From: Bacillota bacterium
GTDB lineage: Bacteria > Bacillota > UBA4882 > UBA8346
Length of the DNA stretch: 13,036 nucleotides
Direction of reading: 5' to 3'
NCBI GenBank assembly: GCA_003501335.1
Contig: DNPQ01000132.1
Span: forward strand, 1 to 13,036
Shown here in pieces: positions 12,810 to 13,036 of this stretch. The notes below the pieces were generated by a model that was not told the DNA's origin, made no database searches, and saw only the letters and a program-made list of their open reading frames with translations. The position numbers and the translations under genes are program-made. Within the stretch, counting starts at the first letter, position 1. Each line of letters opens with the position of its first letter.

Positions 12810-13036
12810 TTACCAGTTTTCCAACAAATATTTTTCAGCCGCGGCGCACCATAAACCATGATTTGCGTTGGTCATTTCAGCAAGTCTTGCAAAACGGGGA
12901 TCAGCCTTTCCTTTCGCTTCAAACTCGTTAATTGCAGTCATTTCCATATTGATATTGGTATAAATGAGTTTTTTACCGGCCGGTACCTCCGGAAGTTTCA
13001 AAGTAGCTTCGGCCGCACTATCGAGTCCCCCGATAT
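12810..13036 (-). CDS. C-terminal part of a protein running off the right edge
   Basis: The frame is open from the window edge to the stop at 12810 and gives 74 residues plus stop, ending in AAAEKYLLENW. An internal TTG at 13001 opens LKLPEVPAGKK but has no ribosome binding site, and the upstream residues (IGGLDSAAEAT) read as coding, so the gene very likely begins beyond the window. The composition is that of a soluble, mixed alpha-beta protein with one Cys. Base composition is richer in G and C than the neighbouring accessory segment, consistent with a return to core chromosome. I do not recognise the family. A strong terminator follows 35 bases downstream. Confidence 0.75.
   Translation of the reverse strand, partial: IGGLDSAAEATLKLPEVPAGKKLIYTNINMEMTAINEFEAKGKADPRFARLAEMTNANHGLWCAAAEKYLLENW

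Overview
The window looks like a chromosomal stretch of a moderately AT-rich member of the Bacillota (Firmicutes), probably a clostridia-like lineage. The reasons are strong AGGAGG-type ribosome binding sites, several TTG/GTG starts, U-tract terminators, a CdaR/PucR-type regulator and a CYTH-domain protein. I cannot name the genus. Nearly all well-supported genes left of 8.2 kb are on the minus strand. The right part is a patchwork of small genes, gene remnants and repeats.

Layout. Positions 1-84 may hold the 3' end of a plus-strand gene, followed by a terminator near 160-194. Positions 195-678 are gene-free and repeat-rich, with a 22-bp-arm inverted repeat at 537-615. Positions 679-6108 form a three-gene minus-strand operon, transcribed right to left: a 7TM-PAS-DHp protein (4540-6108) with the phosphoacceptor histidine but no ATPase domain; a REC-PAS-CdaR/PucR-like-HTH response regulator (2752-4476); and a 7TM-PAS-DHp-HATPase protein (679-2697) with an intact ATPase domain but glutamine where the histidine should be. 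The two sensors have complementary defects, so together they could make one bipartite histidine kinase. This is the strongest candidate here for an undescribed system.

Positions 6565-8139 carry three minus-strand housekeeping-type genes: a CYTH/triphosphate-tunnel protein, a 46-residue zinc-ribbon protein, and a membrane-anchored lytic transglycosylase. Positions 8274-8805 (plus) contain a phage-like coiled-coil protein with a damaged or missing start, then a cloverleaf-like foldable segment and a strong terminator. Positions 8806-9321 encode a single-TM protein of unknown function.

Positions 9370-12416 form an accessory segment bounded by two diverged ~95-bp direct repeats, each containing the same promoter and ribosome binding site. 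Inside lie, on the minus strand, a tyrosine-recombinase-like protein lacking several catalytic residues, a coupled 16-codon leader plus a membrane protein, an overlapping remnant, and a 229-residue protein of unknown function. Short stem-loops with a CGA-type loop precede the ribosome binding site of each of these units, which gives the segment a cassette-like look. To the right are a small two-helix membrane ORF, a strong terminator, and the C-terminal part of a minus-strand gene that runs off the edge.
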